Notes: generated by a model not told the origin, from the sequence alone. A stretch of 64,000 bases of DNA from Arcobacter sp. LA11 (GCF_001895145.1 NZ_BDIR01000004.1:62001-126000), one strand, 5' to 3'; counted from the first letter of the stretch, positions 1-10,671 are shown. Numbers and translations are program-made.

Positions 1-1418
1 TATTAGTTATTCTTGATGGTATAGTTGCAAAAAAACTAATGCAGAGAATTGTTGAATCAAATACAAGAGAAAACAATTACGATGTAGTTTATATGAATGA
101 TGTAGTTTTACCTGAACAAAAAGCATCAAACTTTACATTTTATAAATTTGACCCAACTTCTGAATCTAAACTTGGTATGGTTTTGGATAAAAATGTTCAC
201 TCTGAAGTATTAATTGCTTTAAACTCAAAAGATGAGATGTTAAATGTAATTAAGAACATAAAAGAGAGAAAGAAAAATCTACAAATTACAATATTAGATT
301 ATTGGGGAATTGAGTTAGAAGACCCTTATGTAAATATATATAAAGGTATTGAAGTTCTGGCAAATGGTATGGTAGAAAGACTACCAAATATACCAGTAAT
401 GGCTCAAAATATTGGACTAAAACAAGGTGAAATTATGGAAATCCATATACCTTTTGGAAGTTCATATGCATATAGATATATTGGTTCAATTGAGCAAACA
501 GAGTGGAAAATTTTTGGTTTGTATAGAAATCAACAACTTATAAATATAAAACCTTCTTTGATTTTAAAACCAAATGATGTGATATTAGTTATTGGAAAAC
601 CAACAGTACTAATGCAAGTTTACAATGCTATTGGTAAATCACAAGGGCAATTTCCTATGCCTTTTGGACACAATATTTATTTATATTTAGACCTTTATTT
701 ACAAAATAAAAAAAGAGTTCAAGATGTAATTGAAGAGGTTAAATATTTAAATAAGAAGTTTAAAAACCAAAAATTAATTGTAAGAGTTACAAGACCAACT
801 ACAGTTGGGCTTATGAACTTGATAAAACAGAGTTTTGAAGAAGATGAAACCGTAGAAATAAAAATGGATTATCATAATTTAGGAATGATTAAACTTCTAA
901 AAAATGATACAAAAGCTTTTGATATAGGAATGGTTATCTTAACAAATGAGATGTTTAGAAATAAAAAACATATTAAAGATATTTTAGATTTAAGAGTACC
1001 TATTTTTAAACTAGGTGATGAATTAACAGGTGGTATTAAAAAGACAGTAGTTTTAATCAATGATGTTAACTCTTATGAACAAATATCTCCAGTTGTTTTT
1101 GATGTTTCAAGTCAATTAAGAACCAAAACTAGAATTTTTGATATGGATCCAATTGGTGAACATGAAGATAAAACTAGATTACTTGATCATTTTGAAAATT
1201 TAGCAAAAATATTTAATCAAAAAATTGAAATTATATCAAATGAAAAAAATCCAATTAGAGAGTTGAAAAAGCAGACAAATACGCTACAAATACTACCTTT
1301 AAAAGAAGATATGTTTAATCAAAGATTCTCATGGAAGTTTTTATATACGAATCCAGATTTAATATCTTTTGATATGAAAAAATATAGCCAATTATTAATA
1401 CCTGTAATAGAAGAATAA
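1..1418 (+). CDS. TrkA-C-domain protein, COG3400-like (5' end outside window)
   Basis: The reading frame is open from the first bases of the window (a hydrophobic stretch LVILDGIVAKKL precedes the first internal ATG at 39), so the true start lies upstream and the gene is partial. The N-terminal part looks like a degenerate nucleotide-binding fold. The segment about 135-200 residues after the ATG, beginning near GLKQGEIMEIHIP and ending near NDVILVIGKP, resembles a TrkA-C (RCK-C) ligand-binding domain. The C-terminal half is a second alpha/beta region. It has no membrane segments, so it is probably a cytoplasmic regulatory protein. TrkA-C proteins often gate potassium or other ion transport, but no channel gene is adjacent here. 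dapC starts 8 bases downstream, so the two are probably co-transcribed. The family assignment is from memory of COG3400 and the function is unknown. Confidence 0.7.
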   Translation, partial: LVILDGIVAKKLMQRIVESNTRENNYDVVYMNDVVLPEQKASNFTFYKFDPTSESKLGMVLDKNVHSEVLIALNSKDEMLNVIKNIKERKKNLQITILDYWGIELEDPYVNIYKGIEVLANGMVERLPNIPVMAQNIGLKQGEIMEIHIPFGSSYAYRYIGSIEQTEWKIFGLYRNQQLINIKPSLILKPNDVILVIGKPTVLMQVYNAIGKSQGQFPMPFGHNIYLYLDLYLQNKKRVQDVIEEVKYLNKKFKNQKLIVRVTRPTTVGLMNLIKQSFEEDETVEIKMDYHNLGMIKLLKNDTKAFDIGMVILTNEMFRNKKHIKDILDLRVPIFKLGDELTGGIKKTVVLINDVNSYEQISPVVFDVSSQLRTKTRIFDMDPIGEHEDKTRLLDHFENLAKIFNQKIEIISNEKNPIRELKKQTNTLQILPLKEDMFNQRFSWKFLYTNPDLISFDMKKYSQLLIPVIEE

Positions 1419-1426
1419 GGAAGAGA

Positions 1427-2557
1427 ATGAATTTTGAAAAATATCCATTTGAAAAATTAAATGAATTATTAGTAAATGTAAAACCAAATGAAAAATATGA
1501 ATTATCAGCTTTAACAATAGGTGAGCCAAAATTTGAAACACCTGAGTTTATACAAAAAAGTTTAAAAGAAAATACATCTTTTTTACAAAAATATCCAGCT
1601 AGTGCAGGTTTGCCTGAGCTTAAAGAGTCTATGATAAATTTTGTACAAAAAAGATTTAGTGTTACACTAGAAATGGAACAAATTATTCCTACTTTTGGAA
1701 CAAGAGAAGCTCTTTTCAACTTTCCTCAATTTGCACTATTTGAGAAAGAAAACCCAACTATTGCTTTTACTAATCCTTTTTATCAAATTTATGAAGGTGC
1801 AGCACGTGCAAGTAGAGCTGAAGTTATTCATATTGATTTAACGAAAGAGAATGATTTTAAAGCAAAGTTATCTAATGAAGAGATGAAAAAATGTGACCTA
1901 GTGATTTTAAATTATCCTAATAATCCTACATCAGCAGAAATGACAAAATCAGAATTAGGTGATTGGGTTAAAAAAGCTTTAGAGTTTAATTTTATATTAG
2001 TAAATGATGAGTGTTATTCTGAAATATATTTTGATGAAAAAGAAAAACCAGCATCTTTATTAGAAGCAAGTATTGAAGTTGGAAATAGGCAGTTTAAAAA
2101 TGTATTAGTTATGAACTCTATTTCAAAGAGAAGTTCAGCACCTGGTTTAAGAAGTGGTTTTATAGCTGGAGATGCTTCAATTTTAAAAGATTATATGAAG
2201 TATAGAACTTATGTGGGATGTGCTTCTCCTGTACCTTTGCAAAAGGCAGCAGCTGACGCATGGAATGAAGAGTCTCATGTTGAAGGTTTTAGAAAAATTT
2301 ATAGAGAAAATTTTAAAATTGCACAAGAAATTTTAGGAGTAAATCCTCCTAAGGCTACATTCTATATCTGGCTTGAAGTTGAAGATGAATTAGAATTTAC
2401 AAAAAAACTTTTTGAAGAGAAACATATTAAGGTATTACCAGGAAGTTTTTTAGGTAGAGAAGGTATTGGAAAAGGCTATGTAAGAATTGCCTTAGTCGAA
2501 AATGCAGAAAAAACAAAAGAAGTATTAACAAGATTAAAGGATTTTATTGATGGATAA
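1427..2557 (+). CDS. dapC: succinyldiaminopimelate transaminase (PLP, class I/II)
   Basis: This is a 376-residue fold-type I PLP aminotransferase. Visible motifs are NYPNNPTSAEM (cofactor/substrate pocket), NDECYSEIYFD (the Asp that pairs with the pyridine nitrogen) and NSISKRSSAPGLRSGF, in which Lys234 is the expected Schiff-base lysine. In Campylobacterota this subfamily makes N-succinyl-LL-2,6-diaminopimelate for lysine and peptidoglycan synthesis. The neighbouring murC supports a cell-wall role, and I recall the same pairing in Helicobacter. The start at 1427 is preceded by an AGGAAGAG Shine-Dalgarno. The 3' end overlaps the next gene by eight bases, which suggests translational coupling. 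A general aspartate/aromatic aminotransferase is the alternative, but the context makes it less likely. Confidence 0.85.
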   Translation: MNFEKYPFEKLNELLVNVKPNEKYELSALTIGEPKFETPEFIQKSLKENTSFLQKYPASAGLPELKESMINFVQKRFSVTLEMEQIIPTFGTREALFNFPQFALFEKENPTIAFTNPFYQIYEGAARASRAEVIHIDLTKENDFKAKLSNEEMKKCDLVILNYPNNPTSAEMTKSELGDWVKKALEFNFILVNDECYSEIYFDEKEKPASLLEASIEVGNRQFKNVLVMNSISKRSSAPGLRSGFIAGDASILKDYMKYRTYVGCASPVPLQKAAADAWNEESHVEGFRKIYRENFKIAQEILGVNPPKATFYIWLEVEDELEFTKKLFEEKHIKVLPGSFLGREGIGKGYVRIALVENAEKTKEVLTRLKDFIDG

Positions 2558-3131
2558 AGAGCAACTTCATGATGCAAGAACAAACCCCGACTTTATAAAA
2601 TATTTAGAAGAGACAAGGGAAGATGCAATTGCAACAAAGAATATTTCAGCACTCTATGAGGTTTTAGACTCTTTACTTATTTTAGACTTGGATGAAGAAA
2701 AAGTAAATTCTGTTTATCAAAATATTTTAAAAATAGCTTTTGATGAGGTTCAAAATATAATCAATGATAATCGAAAACTTACATTAGAAGGTGATGACCT
2801 TTTTTATGTAAGAGCTTTTTATGAACACGCAATTGAAAAGTGGAGTTATGAAAATTTTGAAGGTGCAAGAGAATTAATATTTGTTTTATCAAATATTCTT
2901 GAAGATGAACTTTTAGAAGATGCTCTAAAAGCTCATATTATTGCCCTTGCAGTAAATACAAATTTGGATAGTTTTTATGAAGATGATGTAAATTTAGAAT
3001 CTGCAAATGAAGATGAAAAATATGGATATTTTATTACAGAATTTAATTATGATTTAAAAGAGTATTTAGAGTTAAATAAAAAGACTCTTAGTGAAGAGTA
3101 TGAAAAACTAAAACATTTATTGGAAAATTAA
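2550..3131 (+). CDS. conserved hypothetical protein between dapC and murC
   Basis: This is an acidic, probably all-helical protein of 193 residues with no signal peptide, membrane segment or catalytic motif that I recognise. I chose ATG 2550 over the TTG three bases upstream because an AAAGG Shine-Dalgarno (2536-2540) is well spaced for it. The gene overlaps the dapC stop and its own stop overlaps the murC start by one base, so it sits tightly inside a peptidoglycan-precursor operon. Short helical stretches rich in Glu/Asp and Leu suggest a scaffold or interaction protein. The function cannot be stated from the sequence. The dapC-unknown-murC order seems conserved in Campylobacterota (from memory). 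Confidence 0.8.
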   Translation: MDKEQLHDARTNPDFIKYLEETREDAIATKNISALYEVLDSLLILDLDEEKVNSVYQNILKIAFDEVQNIINDNRKLTLEGDDLFYVRAFYEHAIEKWSYENFEGARELIFVLSNILEDELLEDALKAHIIALAVNTNLDSFYEDDVNLESANEDEKYGYFITEFNYDLKEYLELNKKTLSEEYEKLKHLLEN

Positions 3132-4435
3132 TGAAAGTACATTTTATTGGAATTGGTGGAATTGGACTTTCTGCCTTAGCAAGATTTTTAAGTAATGATG
3201 GACATGAAGTTTGTGGTTCGGATATGAAAAGTTCTCCTATTACAAGAGAACTTGAAAATGAAGGTATAAAAGTTTCTTGTCCTCAAGATGCTTCAAATAT
3301 TAATGATGACCTTGATTTAGTAGTCTATTCTGCTGCTGTTACTGATGAAAATCCTGAATTAATAGAAGCAAGAATTAAACAAATTAAAACATTATCGAGA
3401 AAAGAAGCTTTACCTATTATTTTAGGTGATAAGAAAAATTATTGTGTTGCAGGAGCTCATGGTAAATCAACTACGACAGCAATATTAGCTTCTATTTTAC
3501 AAAGCTCAGCACTTATTGGCGCAATATCAAAAGATTTTGGTTCAAATTTTAGATATGTAAATGATTTAGTCGCTTTTGAAGCAGATGAATCTGATGCGAG
3601 TTTTCTTTTATCAAGTCCTTATTGTTCAATTGTGACAAATGCAGAACCAGAGCACATGGAATATTATCATTATGATTATGATAAGTTTTTTGGTGCTTAT
3701 GAAAAGTTTATAGAACTTGGAACAAAAAAAGTTGTTAATGGAGAAGATGAATATATAAAAAAATTAAATATTGAAAATGCAGATTTTTTATACCCAAGTG
3801 TTGATATTAAAAATCTATCTTATCTTTTAAAAGATGGTGAACCATTTACAAAATTTGATTTAAAAGATTTAGGTTCTTTTGAAGTTTGGGGATTTGGATA
3901 CCATATTGCAATAGATGCCTCTTTAGCAATACTTGCAGCTTTAAATGAATTGTCTGTAGATGAGATAAGAGAAAATCTAAAGAATTACAAAGGCATCAAA
4001 AAAAGATTTGATGTGGTTCAAAAAAATGACAAAATGGTTGTAGTTGATGATTATGCACATCATCCAACTGAAATTGAAGCAACTATGAGATCTGTTGAGT
4101 TGTATGATAATTTAACAAATATGAATAGAAGAATTGTAATCTGGCAGCCACATAAATATTCAAGAACTAGTGATAATCTTGAAGGCTTTAAAAAATGTTT
4201 TAGACGTTGTGATGAGCTTGTAATTTTACCAATTTGGACAATTCCTGGTGAACAAATAATTGAAATAGATTTCAAAAAAGAGTTTGCTCAATATAATCCA
4301 ATATTTGCTGATAGTTTAAAAGCTAGTCAAGATAGAGTTGAGCTAGTAAAAGATGGAAAAGTATTCCATACTTTCGAAGATGGAATTGTTTTAGGTGTTG
4401 GTGCAGGAGACATAACTTATCAATTAAGACATTAA
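3131..4435 (+). CDS. murC: UDP-N-acetylmuramate--L-alanine ligase
   Basis: This 434-residue Mur ligase adds L-alanine to UDP-MurNAc in the cytoplasm. The N-terminal Rossmann motif GIGGIGLSALA (residues 7-17) binds the UDP-sugar. The ATP loop GAHGKSTT is at 108-115, in the form seen in Campylobacterota rather than the commoner GTHGKTTT. The central-domain segment TNAEPEHMEYY and the DDYAHHPTE motif are typical of MurC. The ligase Mpl shares several of these, but the length and the cell-wall gene context favour MurC. The ATG overlaps the last base of the preceding stop codon, so translation is probably coupled. No second murC was seen in the window. Confidence 0.93.
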   Translation: MKVHFIGIGGIGLSALARFLSNDGHEVCGSDMKSSPITRELENEGIKVSCPQDASNINDDLDLVVYSAAVTDENPELIEARIKQIKTLSRKEALPIILGDKKNYCVAGAHGKSTTTAILASILQSSALIGAISKDFGSNFRYVNDLVAFEADESDASFLLSSPYCSIVTNAEPEHMEYYHYDYDKFFGAYEKFIELGTKKVVNGEDEYIKKLNIENADFLYPSVDIKNLSYLLKDGEPFTKFDLKDLGSFEVWGFGYHIAIDASLAILAALNELSVDEIRENLKNYKGIKKRFDVVQKNDKMVVVDDYAHHPTEIEATMRSVELYDNLTNMNRRIVIWQPHKYSRTSDNLEGFKKCFRRCDELVILPIWTIPGEQIIEIDFKKEFAQYNPIFADSLKASQDRVELVKDGKVFHTFEDGIVLGVGAGDITYQLRH

Positions 4436-4490
4436 CTAACTTTAATATTTTTATATTAAAATATAGTAGACCTTTAAAAGGGAGAGATGT

Positions 4491-5678
4491 ATGAAAGTAT
4501 TAGTTAGAAAGTTTTTAAAAAAAGAGTCAACATCTGGCTTGATTTTAATGGCTGTGACTGTAATAGCTTTAATATTTAGTAATACATTTCTATCTGAATT
4601 TTATACAAACATCTTACATACAAAAATTGAGTTGAAAGTTGGAGATTTTTTAGAAATCTCCAAACCTGTAATTTTATGGGTAAACGATGGATTGATGGCT
4701 ATTTTCTTTTTATTAATAGGCTTAGAGATAAAAAGAGAATTGATTATGGGGCATTTATCCTCTTTCTCTAAAATAGCACTTCCTGCAATAGCCGCAGTTG
4801 GGGGCATGCTTTTCCCTGCTTTAGTTTTTATTTTTTTTAATCATGGAAATGATTTTGCAATGAGAGGTTGGGCAATTCCCACTGCGACTGATATTGCATT
4901 TGCTTTAGGTATAGTCTCTTTACTTGGTAAAAGAGTTCCTACTTCTTTAAAAATATTTTTAATGGCGCTGGCTATTTTTGATGATTTAGGAGCAATTATA
5001 ATTATTGCACTTTTTTACACTTCTCAGCTTTCATTTACAGCAATTGCAGGAGCTTTATTTTGTATAATTGCTCTTTATTTATTAAATAAATTAGAAGTTA
5101 CTTTAGTAGGTGTATATGCAATTGTAGGTTCAATTCTTTGGATATTTGTATTGAAATCAGGAATTCATGCAACACTTGCAGGGATTATTATTGCTTTTTC
5201 AATTCCATTAAATGCAATTAATGAAAAGCATAAAAGGATCTCTCCTGTAAGAACATTACAGCATTATATTCACTTTTGGGTAGCCTTTTATATTCTTCCT
5301 ATTTTTGCTTTTGTAAATGCAGGTATTGATCTAAGAGATATGTCTTTAGAAAAGGTACTAAATCCAGTCTCATTAGGAATAATATTAGGTCTATTTTTAG
5401 GTAAACAAATAGGTGTATTTCTTTTTACTTTTTTAGCAGTAAAGTTTAAATTGGCAAAACTTCCAAGATGTACAACTTGGGTGCAAATTTATGGTATATC
5501 AGTTCTAACAGGAATAGGTTTTACCATGAGTCTTTTTATAGACTCTTTAGCTTATCAAGATACTAATATGTTTTTTTACACTGATAAACTAGGAATATTA
5601 ATAGGTTCTTTTCTGTCTGGTATATTTGGATATTTAATATTAAGATATATGAAGAATAAAAAGAATTGTAATATTTAA
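4491..5678 (+). CDS. nhaA: Na+/H+ antiporter NhaA
   Basis: This is a 395-residue inner-membrane protein with about 12 hydrophobic segments. The family signature TATDIAFALG is at 131-140, containing the Asp equivalent to E. coli Asp133, and the ion-binding pair Asp164-Asp165 lies in FDDLGAI. The C-terminal YGISVLTGIGFTMSLFI segment is also diagnostic. It exports Na+ (or Li+) in exchange for protons for pH and salt homeostasis. A strong AAGGGAGAG ribosome site precedes ATG 4491. The 55-base gap after murC contains a possible -10 (TATAGT), so it may have its own promoter. It is convergent with dprA and their 3' ends overlap by four bases. Confidence 0.95.
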   Translation: MKVLVRKFLKKESTSGLILMAVTVIALIFSNTFLSEFYTNILHTKIELKVGDFLEISKPVILWVNDGLMAIFFLLIGLEIKRELIMGHLSSFSKIALPAIAAVGGMLFPALVFIFFNHGNDFAMRGWAIPTATDIAFALGIVSLLGKRVPTSLKIFLMALAIFDDLGAIIIIALFYTSQLSFTAIAGALFCIIALYLLNKLEVTLVGVYAIVGSILWIFVLKSGIHATLAGIIIAFSIPLNAINEKHKRISPVRTLQHYIHFWVAFYILPIFAFVNAGIDLRDMSLEKVLNPVSLGIILGLFLGKQIGVFLFTFLAVKFKLAKLPRCTTWVQIYGISVLTGIGFTMSLFIDSLAYQDTNMFFYTDKLGILIGSFLSGIFGYLILRYMKNKKNCNI

Positions 5679-6442
5679 ATAGGTTTTATATAACCATTCT
5701 CTATAATAATTCTTTCTTCTAATTCAAGTTCAAAAATCTTTTCTTTATATTTTTTCAATGCTTCTTCATATAGAGGAAAACTATTTATATAAGTATCTAG
5801 TTCACTATCATTTTTATTTATGGTTCCAAAAGTATCTAAAAACTTATCTAAATTGTATATAGGTTCAATCAATCCTTCCTCAACTAGTTTCTGTGTTCCT
5901 AAACTTTCATTTAATCTGTGAGGTATAGTATAAACTTTTTTACCCATTTCAAGAGCATAATTAATAGAAGTTAATGTTCCACTTTTTTCATCAGCTTGTG
6001 TGACAATAAGAATTTCTCCTAAGGCAACTACTAGCTCATTTCTATGTACAAAAGTATAATTCCTTGGTTTCTCTCCATCTTTATAAGTACTTAATATGAG
6101 ACCTTCTTTTTCAATAGAATCAATAAGTTTTGAATTGATTGCAGGATATTTTATATCAAGTCCATTTGCAATAACTGCAATTGTATTTAAACTTCCTGCA
6201 GCATTATGAGATATTGCATCTACTCCTATTGCAGCACCACTTACAATGATAATTTCTCTTTTTGATAATTCGTTTGCAAGTTTATGTGTAATTTGTTTTG
6301 TGTATGAATTTGGTTTTCTAGTGCCAACTATTGAGATTTTTCTTTTTCTAAGAAGTGAAGTATTACCTTTATAAAAGATCTCATTTGGATATTTTTTCAT
6401 GCTGTCTAGTTCTTTTATATGAAAGTTTAATTGTTTTGTCAT
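5675..6442 (-). CDS. dprA: DNA-processing protein DprA (compact form)
   Basis: This 255-residue protein is made almost entirely of the DprA/Smf Rossmann-like domain. IVGTRKPNSY (38-47), SGAAIGVDAISH (68-79), the FVHRN region and KSGTL (153-157) are all present. It lacks the N-terminal SAM-like domain of longer DprA proteins, as is usual in Campylobacterota. DprA loads RecA on incoming single-stranded DNA during natural transformation. It lies downstream of the divergent polysaccharide deacetylase and ilvC on the same strand; I recall this ilvC-periplasmic protein-dprA order from Campylobacter jejuni. The C-terminal 60 residues are helical and less conserved. Confidence 0.92.
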   Translation of the reverse strand: MTKQLNFHIKELDSMKKYPNEIFYKGNTSLLRKRKISIVGTRKPNSYTKQITHKLANELSKREIIIVSGAAIGVDAISHNAAGSLNTIAVIANGLDIKYPAINSKLIDSIEKEGLILSTYKDGEKPRNYTFVHRNELVVALGEILIVTQADEKSGTLTSINYALEMGKKVYTIPHRLNESLGTQKLVEEGLIEPIYNLDKFLDTFGTINKNDSELDTYINSFPLYEEALKKYKEKIFELELEERIIIENGYIKPI

Positions 6443-6504
6443 GAATACTCTATAATAATTTTTATTATTATAAGTAAAGTAATCTTAGTTTATAATAAAA
6501 TATA

Positions 6505-7641
6505 TTATTTATTTAAAAAAGGAAGCTGATTTAAGTAGATAAGCTCTAAATCCTTTAATAAATGCTTTGATTGTTTTAATACTTTTATAGTAATTGAATG
6601 AGGGTGGCAGATAGCTATTGCATGACCATTCTTTTTAGCAATTTTAATTGCTTTCTTTAGTTGGTTTTGTATATATGAAAAATCTTGTTCATTATCTAAA
6701 AATACATTTCTCACTATATATGGCATATTGTATTTTTTTGCCATTTTTTTCCCTAGAGTTTTACTTGTTGTTCTACTATCCATAAATATAAAATCATGTT
6801 TTTTAAGTGCTCGAAATAGGTTATCCATACCTTCTTCATTTTCTGTAAATTTACTACCTGTATGATTATTGGTATATTTTGCATTTGGATACCATTTTCT
6901 AATTTGTGCAACTCTATTTTCTATTGTTTCATAAGAATCACCTACATGTAAAGTATGTTTTTCTTCACCTCTATATGTAGTTGCTTCCATAGGAAAATGA
7001 ATCATATAAAAAGGCAAGTCTTGTGCAATTTTTGCAGAATTTTTATGATCTGGAGTTGGTGGCATTACAGATATAGTTGTTCTGTATCCTATAGAATTTA
7101 TTTGATTTATTTGATATTGTGTTGTTACATCATCTATTACTATTGCAAGTTTTGGTTTATTTGTTTGTATTGGTAATGTTTCATGCTCTTTAATTTTTTT
7201 TACAATAATTTTTTCTTCTATTTGTTCTTTTTTATCTTTTTGTTTTACTTGATTTGTTTCTTCTATCTGTTCTTTTTTATCTTCAATTTTCTTTTTTGTA
7301 GTGTCTATGATATCTTTGTCGATATATTCTTCATATAAATCTTTTGTATATTCTTCAAATTGATCTTTTTTTATCTCTATATTGTCTACGTATTTATTTA
7401 TTTGTTCTTCGCTTTTTTCTTCTACTTCAGTAATTTTTTTTTCAATAGTCTTTTGTATGTTTTTTGTAGTAGTTTTTGCTTTTTTTAATTCTTGAGTATC
7501 ATATGTATATAAAATATATGCAATAACTAAAATAAGTGCAACAATAATTGCTAATAGTGAATTCAAAAGTTTAAAATTTGTATTTTTACTTTTGCGAGTT
7601 TTTCTTTTATGATGTTTTTTTTTAATTTTTCGTTTTGTCAT
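6505..7641 (-). CDS. divergent polysaccharide deacetylase (COG2861) with membrane anchor
   Basis: The 378-residue protein begins with a very basic cytoplasmic tail (KRKIKKKHHKRKTRK), then one membrane helix (about 27-48). A Lys/Glu/Gln-rich coiled-coil-like spacer follows to about residue 160, and then a C-terminal catalytic-type domain. That domain carries LAIVIDDV, the FPMEA segment, NNHTGSKFT, FMDSRTT and an AIAICHPH motif, which match the divergent polysaccharide deacetylase family (COG2861). The usual Asp and His metal ligands appear as IDD, NNHTGS and HPH. It probably acts in the periplasm on peptidoglycan or another glycan, but the substrate is unknown. It sits between ilvC and dprA on the same strand. 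Confidence 0.82.
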   Translation of the reverse strand: MTKRKIKKKHHKRKTRKSKNTNFKLLNSLLAIIVALILVIAYILYTYDTQELKKAKTTTKNIQKTIEKKITEVEEKSEEQINKYVDNIEIKKDQFEEYTKDLYEEYIDKDIIDTTKKKIEDKKEQIEETNQVKQKDKKEQIEEKIIVKKIKEHETLPIQTNKPKLAIVIDDVTTQYQINQINSIGYRTTISVMPPTPDHKNSAKIAQDLPFYMIHFPMEATTYRGEEKHTLHVGDSYETIENRVAQIRKWYPNAKYTNNHTGSKFTENEEGMDNLFRALKKHDFIFMDSRTTSKTLGKKMAKKYNMPYIVRNVFLDNEQDFSYIQNQLKKAIKIAKKNGHAIAICHPHSITIKVLKQSKHLLKDLELIYLNQLPFLNK

Positions 7642-7658
7642 TAAAATAATAGGAAGAC

Positions 7659-7698
7659 TTTAAAGTAAGGGGATATTTAAATCTTACCTTACTTTAAA
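7659..7698. repeat. 12-bp perfect inverted repeat between ilvC and the deacetylase gene
   Basis: The arms TTTAAAGTAAGG (7659-7670) and its exact complement (7687-7698) flank a 16-base loop. The element lies just after the ilvC stop in the transcription direction, but no U-run follows it on the minus strand. It may therefore be a leaky terminator, a processing site or an mRNA-stabilising stem rather than a strong terminator. Confidence 0.5.
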
Positions 7699-7704
7699 AT
7701 ATAA

Positions 7705-8736
<1,032 letters not shown>

Positions 8737-8817
8737 TCACGTAAATTTTTGTTGGATTATATCGAAATAAAACTAATTTTTAGATAATATGTATTCAAAT
8801 TATATAAGGACTATATC

Positions 8818-10671
8818 TTGTTAAAAGAGTTATTTACAAAATTACAATGTCATGAAAAAGAGTTTAACTCTAATGAAATTGAAAAATTAAAAGAGTTTAT
8901 GAAAGATGATATTGTGATATTTGATAATGGAGAGTATCATCTAAATTCAAAATATAAAGTAGGAACTGTAAAAGTTAATAAAAACAGAGCTATTTTACAT
9001 GATTTATTAAATGAGCATAAAGATATTGCTTTGGATTTTGAGCATTTAAATGGTGCATATGATGGAGATTTAGTCTTAGCAAAAAGAGTTTTTAATCCAA
9101 GAAGTAAAATAAAAGCAAAAATAATCAGTGTTTTTGCTGGTAAAAAAAGTGATATTCTAGTTTATGTAAAAGATAAAAAATATTTTACAGTAAAAGAGAA
9201 TATTTTATTGCAAAATCAAAAAAGCGTAGAATCAAAAGAGGGTGATGTTCTTTTAGTAGATAGTAAAAGTTTTGAAATCTCAAAAAATCTTGGAAATATT
9301 GAAGATGCATATGTAGATGAAAAAATATCATTACATTTATATAATGAAGAGTTTAGGTTAAATCCTAAGATTGAAGTTGATGCAAAGATGGATGATAAAA
9401 AAGAACGAGTTGATTTAACCAACCTTCCTTTTTGTACTATTGATCCAAATTCTGCAAAAGATCATGATGATGCTATTTATTTTGATTGGCTAAATGCAGT
9501 ATTATATGTAGCTATTGCGGATGTATCTTATTTTGTGGAAGAGGGAAGTAAATTAGATATTGAAGCATTTAAAAAATCTACTTCTGCATATTTACCTTCA
9601 AAAGTTTTACCAATGCTTCCAAATGAACTTAGTGAAGATATGTGTTCTTTAAAAGAGGGAGTTGATAGATACTCTTATGTGTTTAAAATTCATTTAGATT
9701 TAGAAAAATTAGAAGTAAAAAAATCAGAACTTTTTGAAGCAGTTATAAATTCTCATAGAAAATTTTCTTATGGAAGAATTGATAGGGTTTTAGATGATAA
9801 GCTAGATACATATACCCAAGTAGAAAAAGAGATATTTGATTATCTTGTACCTTTATATGAAGTTACAAAAAGTTTTAGAGCAAAAAGATTAAAAATAGGA
9901 TATGACTTTAGAAGTAGTGAATTTAGGTTAAGACTAAATAGAAATAATGAAATTCAAAATATAGAGGTTGAAAAGTCTACAGCCTCACATCAATTAGTTG
10001 AAGAGTGTATGTTATTTGCAAATATAGAGGCAAGTAAAAAAGTAAATAGTGTAGGTATTTTTAGGATACATGAAGAACCACCTTTTAAAGCTATTTCAAA
10101 ACTTGTAGATGATGTAAATGCTTTGGGTATAAAAGTAAAACTACAAAATGACGTACATGATACTATTACTCATATTCAAAGTAAAGCAAAGACTTCAGTC
10201 ATAAGAGAAGAGATTGATGAACTAATTATTCATGCTCAAACTCAAGCTAAATACTCTTCTAAAAACTTAGGACACTTTGGTTTAGGATTTAAATCATATT
10301 CTCATTTTACAAGTCCTATTAGAAGATACTCTGATTTAGTTCTTCATAGAATTCTAAAATCAAAACAAACTCCAAAAAATATTGATGAAATATGTGAGCA
10401 TATTTCTATTCAAGAGAGAAAAATAGATCAAATGGTTTGGGACTATGAAGATAGAAAATATGCAAGATGGGCTATGAAAAATATAGGAGCTGAAGTAAAA
10501 GCTAGAATTACAGATAATGAAAGAGGCTATGCAGTTACTTTTGGTGAAATGCCAGGAGCTAAAATACATCTTGATAATTATAAGGGGCAAGTCTTATTTA
10601 GTAAAGTTAAAGTTGTGATAAAATCTTCTGATATTATCACTAAACAAATAGTTGGTTCAGTAAAATATTAG
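8818..10671 (+). CDS. rnr: RNase R-type 3'-5' exoribonuclease
   Basis: This 617-residue RNB-family enzyme degrades structured RNA. The catalytic acidic cluster is in TIDPNSAKDHDDAIYF (around residues 205-220). The later RNB blocks HQLVEECMLFANIEA and GHFGLGFKSYSHFTSPIRRYSDL are clear. It is shorter than E. coli RNase R and has only a reduced S1-like tail, as I recall for the Campylobacter enzyme. The start is TTG 8818, supported by AAGGA at 8806-8810; no ATG fits. It ends in a hairpin shared with the convergent DsrE-like gene. It is the only RNB-family gene in the window. Confidence 0.93.
   Translation: MLKELFTKLQCHEKEFNSNEIEKLKEFMKDDIVIFDNGEYHLNSKYKVGTVKVNKNRAILHDLLNEHKDIALDFEHLNGAYDGDLVLAKRVFNPRSKIKAKIISVFAGKKSDILVYVKDKKYFTVKENILLQNQKSVESKEGDVLLVDSKSFEISKNLGNIEDAYVDEKISLHLYNEEFRLNPKIEVDAKMDDKKERVDLTNLPFCTIDPNSAKDHDDAIYFDWLNAVLYVAIADVSYFVEEGSKLDIEAFKKSTSAYLPSKVLPMLPNELSEDMCSLKEGVDRYSYVFKIHLDLEKLEVKKSELFEAVINSHRKFSYGRIDRVLDDKLDTYTQVEKEIFDYLVPLYEVTKSFRAKRLKIGYDFRSSEFRLRLNRNNEIQNIEVEKSTASHQLVEECMLFANIEASKKVNSVGIFRIHEEPPFKAISKLVDDVNALGIKVKLQNDVHDTITHIQSKAKTSVIREEIDELIIHAQTQAKYSSKNLGHFGLGFKSYSHFTSPIRRYSDLVLHRILKSKQTPKNIDEICEHISIQERKIDQMVWDYEDRKYARWAMKNIGAEVKARITDNERGYAVTFGEMPGAKIHLDNYKGQVLFSKVKVVIKSSDIITKQIVGSVKY

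Noticed and set aside
4441-4460. Hairpin after murC as a terminator
   Set aside because: The stem is made only of A-T pairs and has no U-run after it, so it could be chance in AT-rich DNA.
7190-7500. Possible tandem repeat in the deacetylase gene
   Set aside because: It encodes a Lys/Glu/Gln coiled-coil spacer; the similar short blocks do not keep a constant period.
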